A stretch of 57,467 nt of DNA from Snodgrassella sp. CFCC 13594 (GCF_001590725.1 NZ_LQXR01000015.1:1-57467), one strand, 5' to 3'; positions 1 to 10,635 are shown, numbered from the stretch's first letter. The notes: a model not told the origin generated them from the letters alone. Program-made: numbers and translations.

Positions 1-2044
1 TTGATGGCTGATCTGGATTAGTTGGATTAGTTGGATTGGTTGGTGTGTCCGGTTGTTTGGCGCTCATGGTCCAATAGTATTCATCACCACTACTGCCAGT
101 GCGTTTGGCTAACTGCACTTCTGTCGCACCGGTGGTTTGAGCAGTACCTGTAAACGCCGTTTCTCCACTGGTTCCAACCAATACAACTGGTATGGTATTC
201 AATACTGACGCCACTTGTTGCACATTGCCATCAATGATATTTTCCGTACCGTCTGCCTTAATGGGCATCACAGTAGTGCTGCCACTGGCTGTACCAGTAA
301 TACTTAATATGTCAGACGTAGAATCAGCCCCATTTTCACTGCCCGGTGCATTCCAAAGGGTATTCATTTTGACAACAGCGCCGTTGCTGCCTGAATAATT
401 ACCTTCAATGGTGAGCTTATCTTGGTATGAATCATTAATTAAAGAAATAATGCCGCCATTATTATTAAATTCAGGCACATTGACAAAATACTCTTCGGCT
501 TTATATGTACCTGCATCAAGTACGCCGCCACTAGTTAAATTAAATGATGATAATGTTGACCTTTGCTCTGTCAGATCACCCTTATTTTTTAGCTGCCACT
601 GAGCACCATTGCTAACAGTAGCTTCCAATGTTGACGCACCAGAAACAGTCATTAAACCTTTAGCAACAGCTTGGTTATCCAAATTAAATATAAGTGCCGC
701 TTGATTGCTACTCCACTTATTGGGATCCTCTACCTCAACCAGCCAACCCTTCTCGGCAGCCGTGGCCTCACTTTGAGACCCTTTTAAAGTCATTTTCGCG
801 CCAGTTACCCCTGCATTGGTTTTGACCAGCGACGCATCTGCCGATGTTGTGGTTATCTTGGCATTGTTCAAAGCCACTTGTTGGTCGGTAGATTTGTAGT
901 CTGTAGTGTAATCTAACGTACCAAATAAAATAGCATTATTGGCTGACTTAATCACAGCAGAACTGGTCTCCGAATCCGCTGTTAATTTGGACCCTGTCCC
1001 AACCAAGCGTATGGTGGGTGCAGTTGATTCAGCAGTAGTGTCTAAAATCATTTGCCCTTTTGAAACAACTTCACCGCCCCCTGTTCCTGTAGCTCGTCCT
1101 TTGCCAATTTTTAAAGCAGAAGAATATTGTCCTGATTTACCAATGACAATCTCTGAATCATTTAGAATAGCTTGATTATTATCACCAGAAACATAAATAC
1201 CCGTAATGTAATTCCCACTGTTGTCATTACTGCTATCATATGCGTTAATGCGCACTTTTCCTGTGGACTCAAAAATGGCATTGGAGCCGCCATTATCTTC
1301 ATTTCTGATGATACGAATCCCAGATAGTTGATATGTTCCTAAAGATGTGGGGAATCCCCAAAATATATAATTATTTTGAGTATTTGGGGTATTGGTAATG
1401 CTTAAGTTGGCATTTTCTACAGTGACTTTAGATATTTTTGTTGAAGCACGATCGGCACCAGGAATCGCAGTACCTACTTGCACGGCATACGATTCAATTG
1501 GTCCGCGTACTGTCGTACTTTCTCGAGCAAACACCACATCCACATCTAAATCTTTGGCCGTTAATTGCCCTGCATTATAAACTTGGGCACCGATTACACG
1601 AACCACCTTCCCAGATTCAGGACGCAAAGTAACAGATAATTTATTAGCGGTAAGAGTACCGTTATCTGCGCCAAAGCCAATTGAAGTATAATCAGCATTT
1701 CTTGGGGATAAGGTATTCGAGTTAGCAATAAAATCGCCTAGGGAACTATCTGTTTGGCTTTTAACAACAGTTTTCTGGGCGCCGCCGGATACCCCTAGAA
1801 TAGAACTCCAGCCAACATTAGTAGAATACCCTGTATTTTCGTAAATTTCACAAGTACCACCGCCATATCCATTCAAAGAAGCACATTCAGCGGCAAGTAG
1901 ATTTGAGCTACCCAGCCCAAGCATGGTCGCTAATACTAACCGACCTAGTCTATTTTTACATTTAGATTTATTGCTGCTCAACTCGGAGCATGCGACCCAG
2001 CTCCCTGTCGAAACATTAAATTTAGATTTATATATCCGATTCAT
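1..2044 (-). CDS. Autotransporter adhesin (type V secretion), N-terminal part
   Basis: An open frame of about 681 codons starts at the ATG at 2044 and runs off the left edge with no stop. The N-terminus (MNRIYKSKFN, then a TGSWVACSEL stretch) is an extended signal-peptide region (ESPR), followed by a hydrophobic segment LVLATMLGLG and an AxA-like end (LLAAECAS). The body is Ser/Thr/Asn/Gly-rich and repetitive, as in beta-helical passenger domains. The last residues before the edge (VLVGTSGETAFTGTA, WTMSAKQPDTP, then PTNP repeats) resemble the end of a passenger and a Pro/Asn-rich linker before the outer-membrane barrel, which would lie outside the window. TAGGAA just before the ATG is a fair ribosome site. 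The passenger is exported to the cell surface. Its ligand cannot be inferred. Confidence 0.85.
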   Translation of the reverse strand, partial: MNRIYKSKFNVSTGSWVACSELSSNKSKCKNRLGRLVLATMLGLGSSNLLAAECASLNGYGGGTCEIYENTGYSTNVGWSSILGVSGGAQKTVVKSQTDSSLGDFIANSNTLSPRNADYTSIGFGADNGTLTANKLSVTLRPESGKVVRVIGAQVYNAGQLTAKDLDVDVVFARESTTVRGPIESYAVQVGTAIPGADRASTKISKVTVENANLSITNTPNTQNNYIFWGFPTSLGTYQLSGIRIIRNEDNGGSNAIFESTGKVRINAYDSSNDNSGNYITGIYVSGDNNQAILNDSEIVIGKSGQYSSALKIGKGRATGTGGGEVVSKGQMILDTTAESTAPTIRLVGTGSKLTADSETSSAVIKSANNAILFGTLDYTTDYKSTDQQVALNNAKITTTSADASLVKTNAGVTGAKMTLKGSQSEATAAEKGWLVEVEDPNKWSSNQAALIFNLDNQAVAKGLMTVSGASTLEATVSNGAQWQLKNKGDLTEQRSTLSSFNLTSGGVLDAGTYKAEEYFVNVPEFNNNGGIISLINDSYQDKLTIEGNYSGSNGAVVKMNTLWNAPGSENGADSTSDILSITGTASGSTTVMPIKADGTENIIDGNVQQVASVLNTIPVVLVGTSGETAFTGTAQTTGATEVQLAKRTGSSGDEYYWTMSAKQPDTPTNPTNPTNPDQPS

Positions 2045-2942
2045 TTCCTAGCCTTCCGTTATCAGCATGTTGCTGGTATACCTAAATCAAGTTGTCTATT
2101 CTTTCGCGCTTCAAATTTGTCTTTTGGCAAAAAATCACGTTCTGCTTGCTCATCCAATTAGGCCCAATTCAAATAACCAATCGGGTGCCTATTCAAAATA
2201 AAAAAAGCAAATATTTTAAAACACATAATGGACACCACAGTTGCAAGTGCCGAATCAATCTCGGCCTGCTTGTAGCAGCTACTCTATAACCAAATGAATC
2301 TACTCAATATGTATTCTTAATTCACATCATAATCAAGGAAAGCGCTGGGGCAATAACACGTACACTCTATTGGGATTTCATAGTTAATATCAATATTAAA
2401 AGTGAACCATCTCATTTAGTCATTCAGCCAATTTTAATCATCAGCTTCAAGATAAAAATTATTGTATAGATCAGCAATTAATCAACGTTTGATCATAATT
2501 TTGTATATCACACAGCAGTCAATCATGATTTAAATTGATGTCTCAAATTCATTTGCAATTCGGTACTGAATTTCAATACTAAGATGAGGAAAGCAAAATT
2601 CATGCCATAGTGCAAAATATATATACTATCTATTAAACTTATTAAATTCAAAAATAAAGCCAATACTTGATTCGTTGAAGATCCTTTTTTGAAAATTTAA
2701 GTTATCTTAATGGCATTTTTTATACATACCCTATTTTCCATAGCATTAAAACAAAGTAATCAGTAATTTTAAAACCATCGAAAGCAAAATACCGAACCAA
2801 TAAACATCCTTTTTTCGATAAGATTTCACATAGCAACAAAATTAGGCTTGGTGCCCATTCAGGCAGCCCAAAGCGTTCTGCGTTATAATCTCAGCTATTA
2901 ATTTCTAGTTATTTCATTCCTCATATTCAAAGCAATAACATT
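2045..2942. other. Long AT-rich intergenic region
   Basis: About 900 bp between the divergent autotransporter and valS genes. I see no convincing gene; the short open frames here have no ribosome site or recognisable sequence. It must hold the control region of the autotransporter on the left and the valS promoter on the right. A single uptake-sequence core (minus orientation) lies at 2858-2868. Confidence 0.6.
2884..2889 (+). promoter_or_regulatory. Probable -10 of the valS promoter
   Basis: A perfect TATAAT lies 53 bp before the valS start. No good -35 is visible at 17 bp, because that position falls in the uptake-sequence core. Assigned by position and -10 match only. Confidence 0.4.
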
Positions 2943-5789
2943 ATGCACAACAGCCAATATTCGCCCAAAGACATCGAATCCCAGCTTTATCAGGTTTGGG
3001 AACAAAAAGGCTATTTCCAGCCTTCTTTAGATTTAACCAAACCATCATTTTCGATTCAACTGCCGCCGCCCAACGTCACAGGCACATTGCATATGGGGCA
3101 TGCGTTTAACCAAACCATCATGGATGGGCTTACCCGGTATCACCGTATGAAGGGGGAAAATGTATGCTGGATTCCTGGCTCTGATCATGCGGGGATTGCC
3201 ACCCAAATTGTGGTTGAACGGCAACTGGCAGCCCAAAACGTATCGCGTCATGACTTAGGTCGCGAAGCATTTATCAACAAAATTTGGGACTGGAAAAAAT
3301 TCTCGGGGGATACCATCACTCAGCAAATGCGCCGCGTAGGCTGCTCGGCTGATTGGCATCGTGAATATTTCACTATGGACGCACGCCGTGCAGCGGTGGT
3401 GACTGAAGTGTTTGTACGGCTATTTGAACAAGGCCTGATTTACAGAGGAAAGCGCTTAGTCAATTGGGATCCAGTTTTGGGCACTGCTGTTTCAGACCTA
3501 GAAGTAGAAAATGTAGAAGAAAACGGTCATATGTGGCATATCCGTTATCCATTGGCGGACAACCCGGAAGCCGCATTGATTGTGGCCACCACTCGGCCAG
3601 AAACCTTGCTGGGCGATGTGGCTGTAGCAGTACACCCTGATGATGAGCGCTATGCGGCTTATATTGGCAAACAATTACAGCTGCCTTTGTCGGGCCGCAC
3701 CATTCCCGTGATTGCCGACGAGTACGTAGAAAAAGACTTTGGCACGGGCTGCGTCAAAATTACTCCGGCACATGATTTCAACGACTATGAAGTGGGGAAA
3801 CGCCACCAAACGGCGCTCATCAGCGTATTGAGCTTGGATGCTAAAATGCTGTCGCAAGCACAAGTATTCAATTTCCAAGGCGAATCTCAAGCACCCATTG
3901 TGTTGCCTGAAACCTATGCTGGCTTAGACCGTTTTGCTGCGCGCAAAAAAATGGTGGCGGATTTAGATGCCATGGGTTTATTGGTCAAAGTCGAAGACCA
4001 CAAGCTGATGACGCCTAAAGGTGACCGAACGGGTAGCGTCATTGAGCCCATGCTCACCAGCCAATGGTTTGTGGCCATGACACGCAAACCTAACCAAGAC
4101 GTTGCTCATCCAGAACCTAAATCTGAATTCAAGGGCATGACACTCACTGAAAAATGTATTCATGCAGTGGAAAGCGGACAAGTTCGTTTTATTCCTGAAA
4201 ATTGGGTCAATACCTACAACCAATGGATGAACAACATTCAAGACTGGTGTATTTCTCGCCAATTGTGGTGGGGCCATCAAATCCCAGCTTGGTATGACGA
4301 AGCGGGTCAAGTCTATGTTGCGCGCAATGAAATCGAGGCACAAAAACTCGCTGGCAATGCAGCGCTTACTCGCGACGAAGATGTATTGGATACTTGGTTT
4401 TCGTCTGCTTTGGTGCCCTTTTCAACCTTAGGCTGGCCCGATGATACAACCGAATTAAAAGCATTCCTGCCATCCAATGTCCTAGTCACAGGCTATGAAA
4501 TCATTTTCTTTTGGGTGGCCCGCATGATCATGATGACCACGCATTTCACGGGCAAAGTACCCTTCCGAGATGTTTATATTCACGGTATGGTACGCGACCA
4601 TGAAGGCAAAAAAATGTCCAAATCCGAGGGTAACGTTATTGACCCTGTGGATTTGATTGATGGCATTGATTTGGCCCACTTATTGGTTAAGCGGACCACC
4701 GGCTTGCGGCGTCCAGAAAAAGCACCGCAGGTCATCAAAGCAACAGAAAAACTGTTCCCCAATGGTATTCCTGTATTCGGTGCCGATGCCTTGCGCTTCA
4801 CCATGGCCAGCTACGCAAGCCTAGGGCGAAGCATTAATTTTGACTTCAAACGTGCCGAAGGCTACCGCAATTTCTGTAATAAACTATGGAATGCGACCCG
4901 TTTTGTGCTGATGAATGTTGAAAATCAGGATTGTGGCCAAAATGAAAGCCTGCCATTGGCGTACAGTTTTGTCGATGAATGGGTGATTTCGCGCCTGCAA
5001 CAAACCGAAGCCGCAGTGACTGAAGCACTTGATACCTACCGTTTCGACATGGCTGCGCAAACATTGTATGAATTCACGTGGAATGAATACTGTGACTGGT
5101 ATGTTGAGCTGGCTAAAGTCCAGTTACAAAACGGCAATGACGCACAACAGCGCGCCACACGCCGCACGTTGGTGCGCGTATTGGAAGTGCTATTGCGCCT
5201 GATGCACCCCATTATGCCCTTTATTACCGAAGAACTGTGGCAAACTGTCGCACCGTTGGCCAATGCCAAACACACTGAAAGCATCATGCTGGCGGCATGG
5301 CCCAAAAGCGATGGCAGCAAAATCAACGTGATCGCACTGGATAAAATGGCGCGATTGCAAGATTTGATTGGCGCGGTACGCAATCTACGCGGCGAAATGG
5401 GATTGGGCCCCGGGATCAAAGCCCCGTTGTGGGTTGAAGGCGGAGCTGATTTAACCGATTTGCTGCCTTATGTACCGATGATGGCGCGTCTCAGCGAAGC
5501 CAAATTAGTCGGCGGGCTACCTGAAAGCGATGATGCTCCGGTGGCAGTCTGCCAAGGTGCACGCTTGATGCTGAAAGTTGAAGTTGATAAAGCCGCTGAA
5601 ACCGCGCGCTTAACCAAAGAAGCGGAAAAACTACAGAAAGCCATCGATAAAATCGAAACCAAATTAGCCAAACCAGGCTACACCGACAAGGCACCTGCCC
5701 ATTTGGTTGAGAAAGATCGGCATGAATTGGCCGATCTCCAAGATAAAATAGCCAAATTGCACAGCCAGCTACAAAAATACCGCAGCTGA
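2943..5789 (+). CDS. valS: Valyl-tRNA synthetase
   Basis: Class Ia aminoacyl-tRNA synthetase of 948 residues, the usual length. It charges tRNA-Val in the cytoplasm and edits misactivated threonine. The HIGH motif appears as HMGH in [16 protein letters not shown] (about residues 42-57), the KMSKS motif as KKMSKSEGN (about residue 560), and the editing domain contains the [11 protein letters not shown] motif. The C-terminus (after about 880) is a Lys/Glu/Ala-rich coiled-coil arm typical of ValRS. It is monocistronic, with its own terminator directly downstream. No interruption is seen. Confidence 0.98.
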   Translation: MHNSQYSPKDIESQLYQVWEQKGYFQPSLDLTKPSFSIQLPPPNVTGTLHMGHAFNQTIMDGLTRYHRMKGENVCWIPGSDHAGIATQIVVERQLAAQNVSRHDLGREAFINKIWDWKKFSGDTITQQMRRVGCSADWHREYFTMDARRAAVVTEVFVRLFEQGLIYRGKRLVNWDPVLGTAVSDLEVENVEENGHMWHIRYPLADNPEAALIVATTRPETLLGDVAVAVHPDDERYAAYIGKQLQLPLSGRTIPVIADEYVEKDFGTGCVKITPAHDFNDYEVGKRHQTALISVLSLDAKMLSQAQVFNFQGESQAPIVLPETYAGLDRFAARKKMVADLDAMGLLVKVEDHKLMTPKGDRTGSVIEPMLTSQWFVAMTRKPNQDVAHPEPKSEFKGMTLTEKCIHAVESGQVRFIPENWVNTYNQWMNNIQDWCISRQLWWGHQIPAWYDEAGQVYVARNEIEAQKLAGNAALTRDEDVLDTWFSSALVPFSTLGWPDDTTELKAFLPSNVLVTGYEIIFFWVARMIMMTTHFTGKVPFRDVYIHGMVRDHEGKKMSKSEGNVIDPVDLIDGIDLAHLLVKRTTGLRRPEKAPQVIKATEKLFPNGIPVFGADALRFTMASYASLGRSINFDFKRAEGYRNFCNKLWNATRFVLMNVENQDCGQNESLPLAYSFVDEWVISRLQQTEAAVTEALDTYRFDMAAQTLYEFTWNEYCDWYVELAKVQLQNGNDAQQRATRRTLVRVLEVLLRLMHPIMPFITEELWQTVAPLANAKHTESIMLAAWPKSDGSKINVIALDKMARLQDLIGAVRNLRGEMGLGPGIKAPLWVEGGADLTDLLPYVPMMARLSEAKLVGGLPESDDAPVAVCQGARLMLKVEVDKAAETARLTKEAEKLQKAIDKIETKLAKPGYTDKAPAHLVEKDRHELADLQDKIAKLHSQLQKYRS

Positions 5790-5806
5790 GATGTAAACAA
5801 TTATTT

Positions 5807-5835
5807 TTCAGGCAGCCTACGGGCTGCCTGTTTTT
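5807..5835 (+). terminator. valS terminator built from an uptake-sequence pair
   Basis: Inverted arms CAGGCAGCC (5809-5817) and GGCTGCCTG (5822-5830) are followed by TTTTT (5831-5835). The left arm is part of a full 12-base uptake sequence (TTCAGGCAGCCT, 5807-5818), so the DNA-uptake repeat doubles as an intrinsic terminator, as is common in Neisseriaceae. Confidence 0.85.
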
Positions 5836-5977
5836 GAATGTTTCCTATTTGCAATAATATTGTAATACTGCTGAAAAACCACTTATCAATTTGATATACA
5901 TTAATTTCTCTGCTTTTTCACAGTTTGTTACCATCCCAATGTTCAATTCCTGAATGAAAATAGGTAGAATCAGCCAT

Positions 5978-5999
5978 ATATTCATAATTGCATGAATAT
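5978..5999. promoter_or_regulatory. Inverted repeat, candidate MarR-type operator
   Basis: A perfect 8-bp inverted repeat (ATATTCAT, 6-bp spacer, ATGAATAT) lies 45 bp before the start of the nadR-like gene. Size and symmetry suit a winged-helix MarR dimer, and autoregulation is usual in this family. The assignment is inference. Confidence 0.45.
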
Positions 6000-6044
6000 T
6001 TTCGGTGTGCGTGAAGCATGAGAAAAACAATAGGAGAAGCCAGC

Positions 6045-6494
6045 ATGGCAACGGAATCGAAACACATGTCCTTAAACATTGCCCTTATTCAAGCGCGTGA
6101 AGCATTGATGTCTTATTTCCGACCACTGCTCAATGATATCGGCATTACTGACCAACAATGGCGCATCATTCGATTGCTCGCCGAAAATGGAACCATGGAT
6201 TTTCAAGATTTGGCCAAACAAGCCTGCATTCTTCGACCCAGCTTAACTGGTATCCTAACTCGCTTAGAAAAACTGGGTTATGTGGTGCGTTTAAAGCCCT
6301 CCAACGACCAAAGACGTGTGTTTTTGAAGCTAACCTCATCCGGAGAAACCCTCTACGACCAATTTTGCTCTACGGTGGATAACCGTTACGATGTATTAAA
6401 AGAGCGATTCAGCTTGGAAAAATTACAACAATTGGATACCCTGCTACATGAATTCACTGCCATTGCCGTAGACAAAGAAGAAAACAATAAATAA
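6045..6494 (+). CDS. nadR: MarR-family regulator of the NadR/FarR (HpaR) type
   Basis: 149 residues; the start at 6045 is preceded by AGGAGA, better than the in-frame ATG at 6018. The sequence INIALIQAREALM, ITDQQWRIIRLLAENG, ILRPSLTGILTRLEKLG and VRLKPSNDQRRVFLKLT is very close to my recollection of meningococcal NadR/FarR. It covers the dimerisation helices and the winged helix. In Neisseria meningitidis this protein represses the adhesin gene nadA, and 4-hydroxyphenylacetate relieves the repression; the same family controls farAB and hpa genes. The next gene, hpaC, follows after 7 bp, the same neighbour as in meningococcus. Its targets here are unknown; the autotransporter at the left edge is only a speculative candidate. 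Confidence 0.88.
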   Translation: MATESKHMSLNIALIQAREALMSYFRPLLNDIGITDQQWRIIRLLAENGTMDFQDLAKQACILRPSLTGILTRLEKLGYVVRLKPSNDQRRVFLKLTSSGETLYDQFCSTVDNRYDVLKERFSLEKLQQLDTLLHEFTAIAVDKEENNK

Positions 6495-6501
6495 CACCGT
6501 C

Positions 6502-7014
6502 ATGCTCAAAACCACCACACACACGCACCCTTTATCACACTTGTATCGCAACGCCATGTCCAACGTGGCAGCCAGTGTTCATGTCGTCACCACGGATGGG
6601 CCCGCCGGAAGCTATGGCATCACCATGACGGCGGTTACTTCCGTAACTGATGACCCACCCACGCTGATTTTGTGCATCAATCGCCATGCAGCGATTCAGC
6701 CCATTTTGCGCGCCAACGCGCACCTATGCGTCAACGTATTAGCGGCACATCAGCGTGATGTAGCCGAACATTTCGCTGGCATTACCCATTTGGATTCGGC
6801 CACCCGGTTTCGTCAACACAACTGGCAGCCAGGGCCAAGCGGCCAGCCGCAAGTTACCGGGGCTTTAGCCCATTTATCCGGTCACATTGTGGAACACAAA
6901 GATTTAGGCAGCCATACCGTTTTTTATGTGCTCATTGAGCATATCCAAGTCACGGATACCACTGAGCCCGCACTGCTTTATTATCGACGCCATTTTACCC
7001 ACAGTGCTATTTAA
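6502..7014 (+). CDS. hpaC: Flavin reductase component of 4-hydroxyphenylacetate 3-monooxygenase
   Basis: 170 residues with the flavin-reductase-like fold: N-terminal AMSNVAASVHVVTT, then GPAGSYGITMTAVTSVTDDPPTLILCINR (FMN-binding), LCVNVLAAHQRDVAEHFAG, and a C-terminal TVFYVLIEHI strand. HpaC uses NADH to supply reduced flavin to the HpaB oxygenase. No hpaB is visible nearby. Lying 7 bp behind the nadR-like gene, it is probably cotranscribed. An aromatic-acid sensor next to an aromatic-acid enzyme makes 4-hydroxyphenylacetate the natural inducer (inference). Confidence 0.85.
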   Translation: MLKTTTHTHPLSHLYRNAMSNVAASVHVVTTDGPAGSYGITMTAVTSVTDDPPTLILCINRHAAIQPILRANAHLCVNVLAAHQRDVAEHFAGITHLDSATRFRQHNWQPGPSGQPQVTGALAHLSGHIVEHKDLGSHTVFYVLIEHIQVTDTTEPALLYYRRHFTHSAI

Positions 7015-7032
7015 GATTCAGTCATAACAGCA

Positions 7033-7057
7033 AAAGCCGCGCAAGTTGCGCGGCTTT
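7033..7057. terminator. Bidirectional terminator between hpaC and the DUF937 gene
   Basis: Arms AAAGCCGCGCAA and TTGCGCGGCTTT are separated by a single G (effective loop AAGTT), with short A and T tracts at the ends. It sits between two convergent genes. Confidence 0.8.
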
Positions 7058-7092
7058 CTCTATATCCTGCATAACAGGGAAGCTGGGGCCGC

Positions 7093-7722
7093 TTAACGTT
7101 TCCCACCCAAAAAGCTGGTACCCAACTTCAGTAAATCCCCCAAATCCAATTTGCCGTCACCATTTTGATCCAAAATACCGGACAACAAAGACCCTCCTAA
7201 TCCACCTTGTTGTTGCGCCTGCGCTGACGCCTGTCCCAATGTTTGCCCTAAACCGCCCGCATCCAATTCTTTGCTGGAAACTTGTTTGGCCAAAAATGCC
7301 ATCACAATGGGCGCCAGAATACTCAACAGCTGATTGCTGTTGCTACCCAAACCGGTGCTTTGGCCCAAGGCATCTGCTACTTGTCCTTTTTGATTACCAA
7401 AAATATGACCTAAGATCGATGCGCCATCGCTTTGTGCGCCGCTACTACCCAATACCGAATTCAATAACCCACCCAAAACATCGCCGCCAGCCAGTGAAGC
7501 CACTGATGGTTGAGCATGATCTTGCAATGCGTTAAACAAGCTTTCCGCGCCTTGTGGCTGCTCGGCATTTTGGCCGAGTTTACCCAGCAACAAAGGGATA
7601 GCGGCATTGACAGCCTGCTCAGTGGTTTGCGTATCAGCGCCCAACTGCTGGGCAATTTGCTGCATAGGGGCGCCTTGCAACTGATTTTGGAGTTGTTCTA
7701 TCAACGAAGTGGCGTTGGTCAT
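7093..7722 (-). CDS. DUF937 (YidB-like) protein with EF-hand-like C-terminus
   Basis: 209 residues. The N-terminal half, from SLIEQLQNQLQGAPMQQIAQQLG through AVNAAIPLLLGKL, matches the DUF937 pattern of small Ala/Gln/Gly-rich helical proteins. The tail contains DQNGDGKLDLGDLL, an EF-hand-type calcium loop. No signal peptide or membrane segment is seen. Function is unknown for the family. It is single-gene, convergent with hpaC, and shares the hairpin at 7033-7057. Confidence 0.8.
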   Translation of the reverse strand: MTNATSLIEQLQNQLQGAPMQQIAQQLGADTQTTEQAVNAAIPLLLGKLGQNAEQPQGAESLFNALQDHAQPSVASLAGGDVLGGLLNSVLGSSGAQSDGASILGHIFGNQKGQVADALGQSTGLGSNSNQLLSILAPIVMAFLAKQVSSKELDAGGLGQTLGQASAQAQQQGGLGGSLLSGILDQNGDGKLDLGDLLKLGTSFLGGKR

Positions 7723-8103
7723 GTTATTGCATCCTTATGAAAATGAAATTCAGGAAAAAAATTGATTTCTCATTGCATTATAAGGAGAAAATACCCCATT
7801 GTGTTTTTCTCCTGTTCCCATATCAATCACACCCATTGCTTAAACGAGTGCGTACGCTCAGAATTCTGCATACCCATAAGGATCAAGCAGCCTCTTAAGC
7901 CCAATCCACCCATCTACTATTGTGTTAGAAAGCCCAAATTGGCATCACCCAGAAACACATCAATCCCGCGTATTGACCAGCCAGCAGTGCCATGTCAATT
8001 CCAAGCATTCACAACAACTGAAAAACAAGCTTATCACGCAAAAAAAGGCTGCCTGAAGCAACTTCAGGCAGCCCTATATGGCGTTGATCAACGGCTTTAA
8101 GGC
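7723..8103. other. Intergenic region upstream of the DUF937 gene
   Basis: 381 bp between two minus-strand genes. It must contain the DUF937 promoter (not pinned down) and ends with the fba terminator. A 112-codon plus-strand open frame here has no family resemblance and no ribosome site. Confidence 0.55.
8041..8074 (-). terminator. fba terminator formed by an uptake-sequence pair
   Basis: A full uptake sequence AGGCTGCCTGAA (8046-8057) faces TTCAGGCAGCC (8063-8073). The 12-bp stem has a 3-base loop. The six A residues at 8041-8046 become the T-run for minus-strand transcripts leaving fba. Confidence 0.85.
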
Positions 8104-9168
8104 TTACTTCACGATTTGGGCCAACTCGCCTTTGGCATAACGCGCCCACATATCTTCCAAAGAGATTGGCTTGATTTTACTGGCTTGGCCAGCCGCCCCG
8201 AAAGCCTCATAGCGCGCAATACACACTGATTTCATGGCCTTGATGGTTTCCGCAAAATATTTGCGTGGGTCAAATTCAGCGGGATGTTCAGCCAAAAAGC
8301 GGCGAATAGCCCCAGTACTGGCCAAACGCAAATCGGTATCAATGTTGACTTTGCGTACGCCGTGTTTAATGCCTTCCACAATTTCTTCTACTGGCACACC
8401 ATACGTTTCACCAATATCGCCACCATATTCATTAATAACCTTCAACCATTCTTGCGGTACCGAGCTTGAGCCATGCATCACCAAATGGGTATTGGGCAAA
8501 TGCTCATGGATTTCCTTGATACGGTCAATGCGCAACACATCACCAGTGGGCTTGCGGGTGAATTTATAGGCACCATGACTGGTACCTATGGCGATGGCTA
8601 AGGCATCCACGCCCGTGTCTTTCACAAAACGCGCCGCTTCTTCCACGCTGGTGAGCATTTGCTCGTGGCTCAATTTACCAACGGCTCCCACGCCGTCCTC
8701 TTCACCGGCTTCGCCCGTTTCCAGATTCCCCAAGCAACCTATTTCACCTTCCACTGACACACCGCAAGCATGAGAAAATTCCACCACTTTACGAGTGACG
8801 TCCACATTGTATTCATAGCTGGCCGGCGTTTTGCCATCACTTTTCAGAGAGCCATCCATCATCACGGAAGTAAAACCCAACTGAATGGAGCGCTGGCACA
8901 CATCAGGACTGGCACCATGGTCCTGGTGCATCACCACTGGGATATTGGGAAATTCTTCTACCGCTGCCAAGATCAAATGACGTAAAAAGGGCGCACCAGC
9001 GTATTTACGCGCCCCGGCACTGGCCTGCACAATCACCGGCGCATCTACTTCGCTGGCTGCTTCCATGATGGCGCGCATTTGCTCCATGTTATTGACATTA
9101 AATGCCGGCAAGCCATAGCTGTATTCTGCCGCATGGTCCAGCAATTGGCGCATAGAAACCAAAGCCAT
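8104..9168 (-). CDS. fba: Class II fructose-bisphosphate aldolase
   Basis: 354 residues, zinc-dependent aldolase cleaving fructose 1,6-bisphosphate to DHAP and glyceraldehyde 3-phosphate in glycolysis and gluconeogenesis. The HQDHG motif (about residue 80) supplies zinc and catalytic residues. [40 protein letters not shown] and [13 protein letters not shown] cover metal, phosphate and substrate binding. Length and motifs fit the longer class II (Calvin-type) subgroup found in Neisseria. GGAGA lies 5 bp before the ATG. Monocistronic. Confidence 0.97.
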   Translation of the reverse strand: MALVSMRQLLDHAAEYSYGLPAFNVNNMEQMRAIMEAASEVDAPVIVQASAGARKYAGAPFLRHLILAAVEEFPNIPVVMHQDHGASPDVCQRSIQLGFTSVMMDGSLKSDGKTPASYEYNVDVTRKVVEFSHACGVSVEGEIGCLGNLETGEAGEEDGVGAVGKLSHEQMLTSVEEAARFVKDTGVDALAIAIGTSHGAYKFTRKPTGDVLRIDRIKEIHEHLPNTHLVMHGSSSVPQEWLKVINEYGGDIGETYGVPVEEIVEGIKHGVRKVNIDTDLRLASTGAIRRFLAEHPAEFDPRKYFAETIKAMKSVCIARYEAFGAAGQASKIKPISLEDMWARYAKGELAQIVK

Positions 9169-9672
9169 AATTATCTCCGTGTTATTACCTGTTTTATAAA
9201 ATAAATTTCAACGTTTTTCTGCTCGTTTTACACGACATTCAATACTCAATAAAAGCCAATCCTAAACGCCCATTCGATTCACTGAGTGGTACACGAAAAT
9301 CCAATTCTGCGTCTCAATACCGCGCAAGCAGAGCGCAACCTATTGAGCATTAATTGGCACAAGCCGAAATGCGGCTTCATTGCACTTTAGCGCTTAGGCT
9401 GGAGTCCTTAGCTACAATTCATAGGCAGCATTTAGTCCAATCACTGCGCTGTAATTAAAGGCAACACACGCTATAACCCACTTATCTTTATGTCATTGTA
9501 TGAGCAGTATCTGATACTTAATCGCCATGCCAACCCAGCAGCCACACCCGTCATAAGCATAAGAAAAATCATTAACTAATGCCACCGATGCGCCCACCTG
9601 CTTTATCCGCGCGGCAATTATACCATCATGAATCACGCCAGCGGCTGATTCCCCTTCTGGTTCCACCGACTT
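9169..9672. other. Intergenic region between fba and thiQ
   Basis: 504 bp between two minus-strand genes. It holds the fba promoter, not resolved here, and possibly a weak hairpin (AAGCCG/CGGCTT near 9361-9377). No coding sequence or RNA gene is recognised. Confidence 0.5.
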
Positions 9673-10635
9673 TCAGGCAGGCCTTTCAGGTGCCCTAGAT
9701 GAAAATACCACCACCTGCTCATCATCCACTACAACAGGTATTAAGCTACCCGCCACTGGCTGTGGCGAAGACAATGGCAACCACCACCGTAAACGCCCCC
9801 ATTGCGCATGGTCCAACCACACTTCATAGGCATCGGCCTGCACCGACGTACGCACCACTCGCGTTTGCGGTGCCCCATCGGCTCGCCACTTCAGCGCGCG
9901 TTGCGGCACATAGTAGTCTTCGCTGACATTATCGCAACCCAGCAATCGTGCTGCCCAAGCACTGATGGGACGAGCCAGTAATTCGGCTGCCGTGCCCATT
10001 TGCACCCACTCGCCATCTTGAAATAAGCACACCCGATCAGCAAGCACCAAGGCTTCTTGGGGGCTGTGCGTCACCAACACTGTGGGGCAATTTTGCGCGC
10101 GAACCAAACGCAACATTAATTGCTGCAAATGTGCGCGCAAAGTGGTGTCTAAAGCAGAAAAAGGCTCATCCAACAACAATGCTTTCGGTTGCGTCACCAA
10201 AGCGCGTGCTAAAGCCACGCGCTGTTGCTCACCCCCAGACAAATGCACCACATCACGCTCAGTCGCATCGCTCATGTCCACTGCCATCAGCATCGCCTCT
10301 GCTTGGCTACGAGCGCTTTTTTTGTTGATCCCACGCATGCGCAAACCAAACGCCACGTTTTGCCACACATTAAGATGGGGGAATAAAGCATAATCTTGAA
10401 ACATTAGAGCGAAATGGCGCTGTTCAGGTGGCATTTGCGTAATGTCATCGCCATCCAAAAGTATGCGCCCTGAATCAGGCATCACTAAGCCAGCCGCCAG
10501 ATTCAATAACGTCGACTTCCCGCTACCACTGGGCCCCAGCACCGCCACCAATTCACCATCAGCCACGCTCAAATCCAATGATCGCGCCACCACTTTGCCG
10601 CCAAATTGCTTGTGAATTTTATGCCAAGTCAACAT
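9673..10635 (-). CDS. thiQ: Thiamine ABC transporter ATP-binding protein
   Basis: 320 residues from the ATG at 10635, chosen over an upstream start because CGGAG precedes it. Walker A is GPSGSGKST (about 35-43), the Q-loop lies in FQDYALFPHL, the signature is LSGGEQQRVALARAL, Walker B is ALLLDEPFSALD, and the H-loop is LVTHS. ThiQ drives import of thiamine and its phosphates through ThiP. It is longer than the usual 230 or so residues: about 90 extra residues (TSVQADAYEVWLDHA, VAGSLIPVVVDDEQVVVF) look like a TOBE-type regulatory domain as in iron and polyamine importers. Substrate is inferred from thiB two genes upstream. Its start lies inside the 3' end of thiP. Confidence 0.85.
   Translation of the reverse strand: MLTWHKIHKQFGGKVVARSLDLSVADGELVAVLGPSGSGKSTLLNLAAGLVMPDSGRILLDGDDITQMPPEQRHFALMFQDYALFPHLNVWQNVAFGLRMRGINKKSARSQAEAMLMAVDMSDATERDVVHLSGGEQQRVALARALVTQPKALLLDEPFSALDTTLRAHLQQLMLRLVRAQNCPTVLVTHSPQEALVLADRVCLFQDGEWVQMGTAAELLARPISAWAARLLGCDNVSEDYYVPQRALKWRADGAPQTRVVRTSVQADAYEVWLDHAQWGRLRWWLPLSSPQPVAGSLIPVVVDDEQVVVFSSRAPERPA

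Noticed and set aside
1..2044. Short plus-strand reading frames opposite the autotransporter
   Set aside because: They are shadows of the continuous 681-codon minus-strand frame, which has an ESPR signal and a coherent passenger sequence.
7762..8100. 112-codon plus-strand frame between the DUF937 gene and fba
   Set aside because: No ribosome site or family resemblance, and it runs through the fba terminator hairpin.
9361..9377. Hairpin AAGCCG/CGGCTT as a small-RNA terminator
   Set aside because: Short stem without a T-run and no promoter or RNA-like structure around it.
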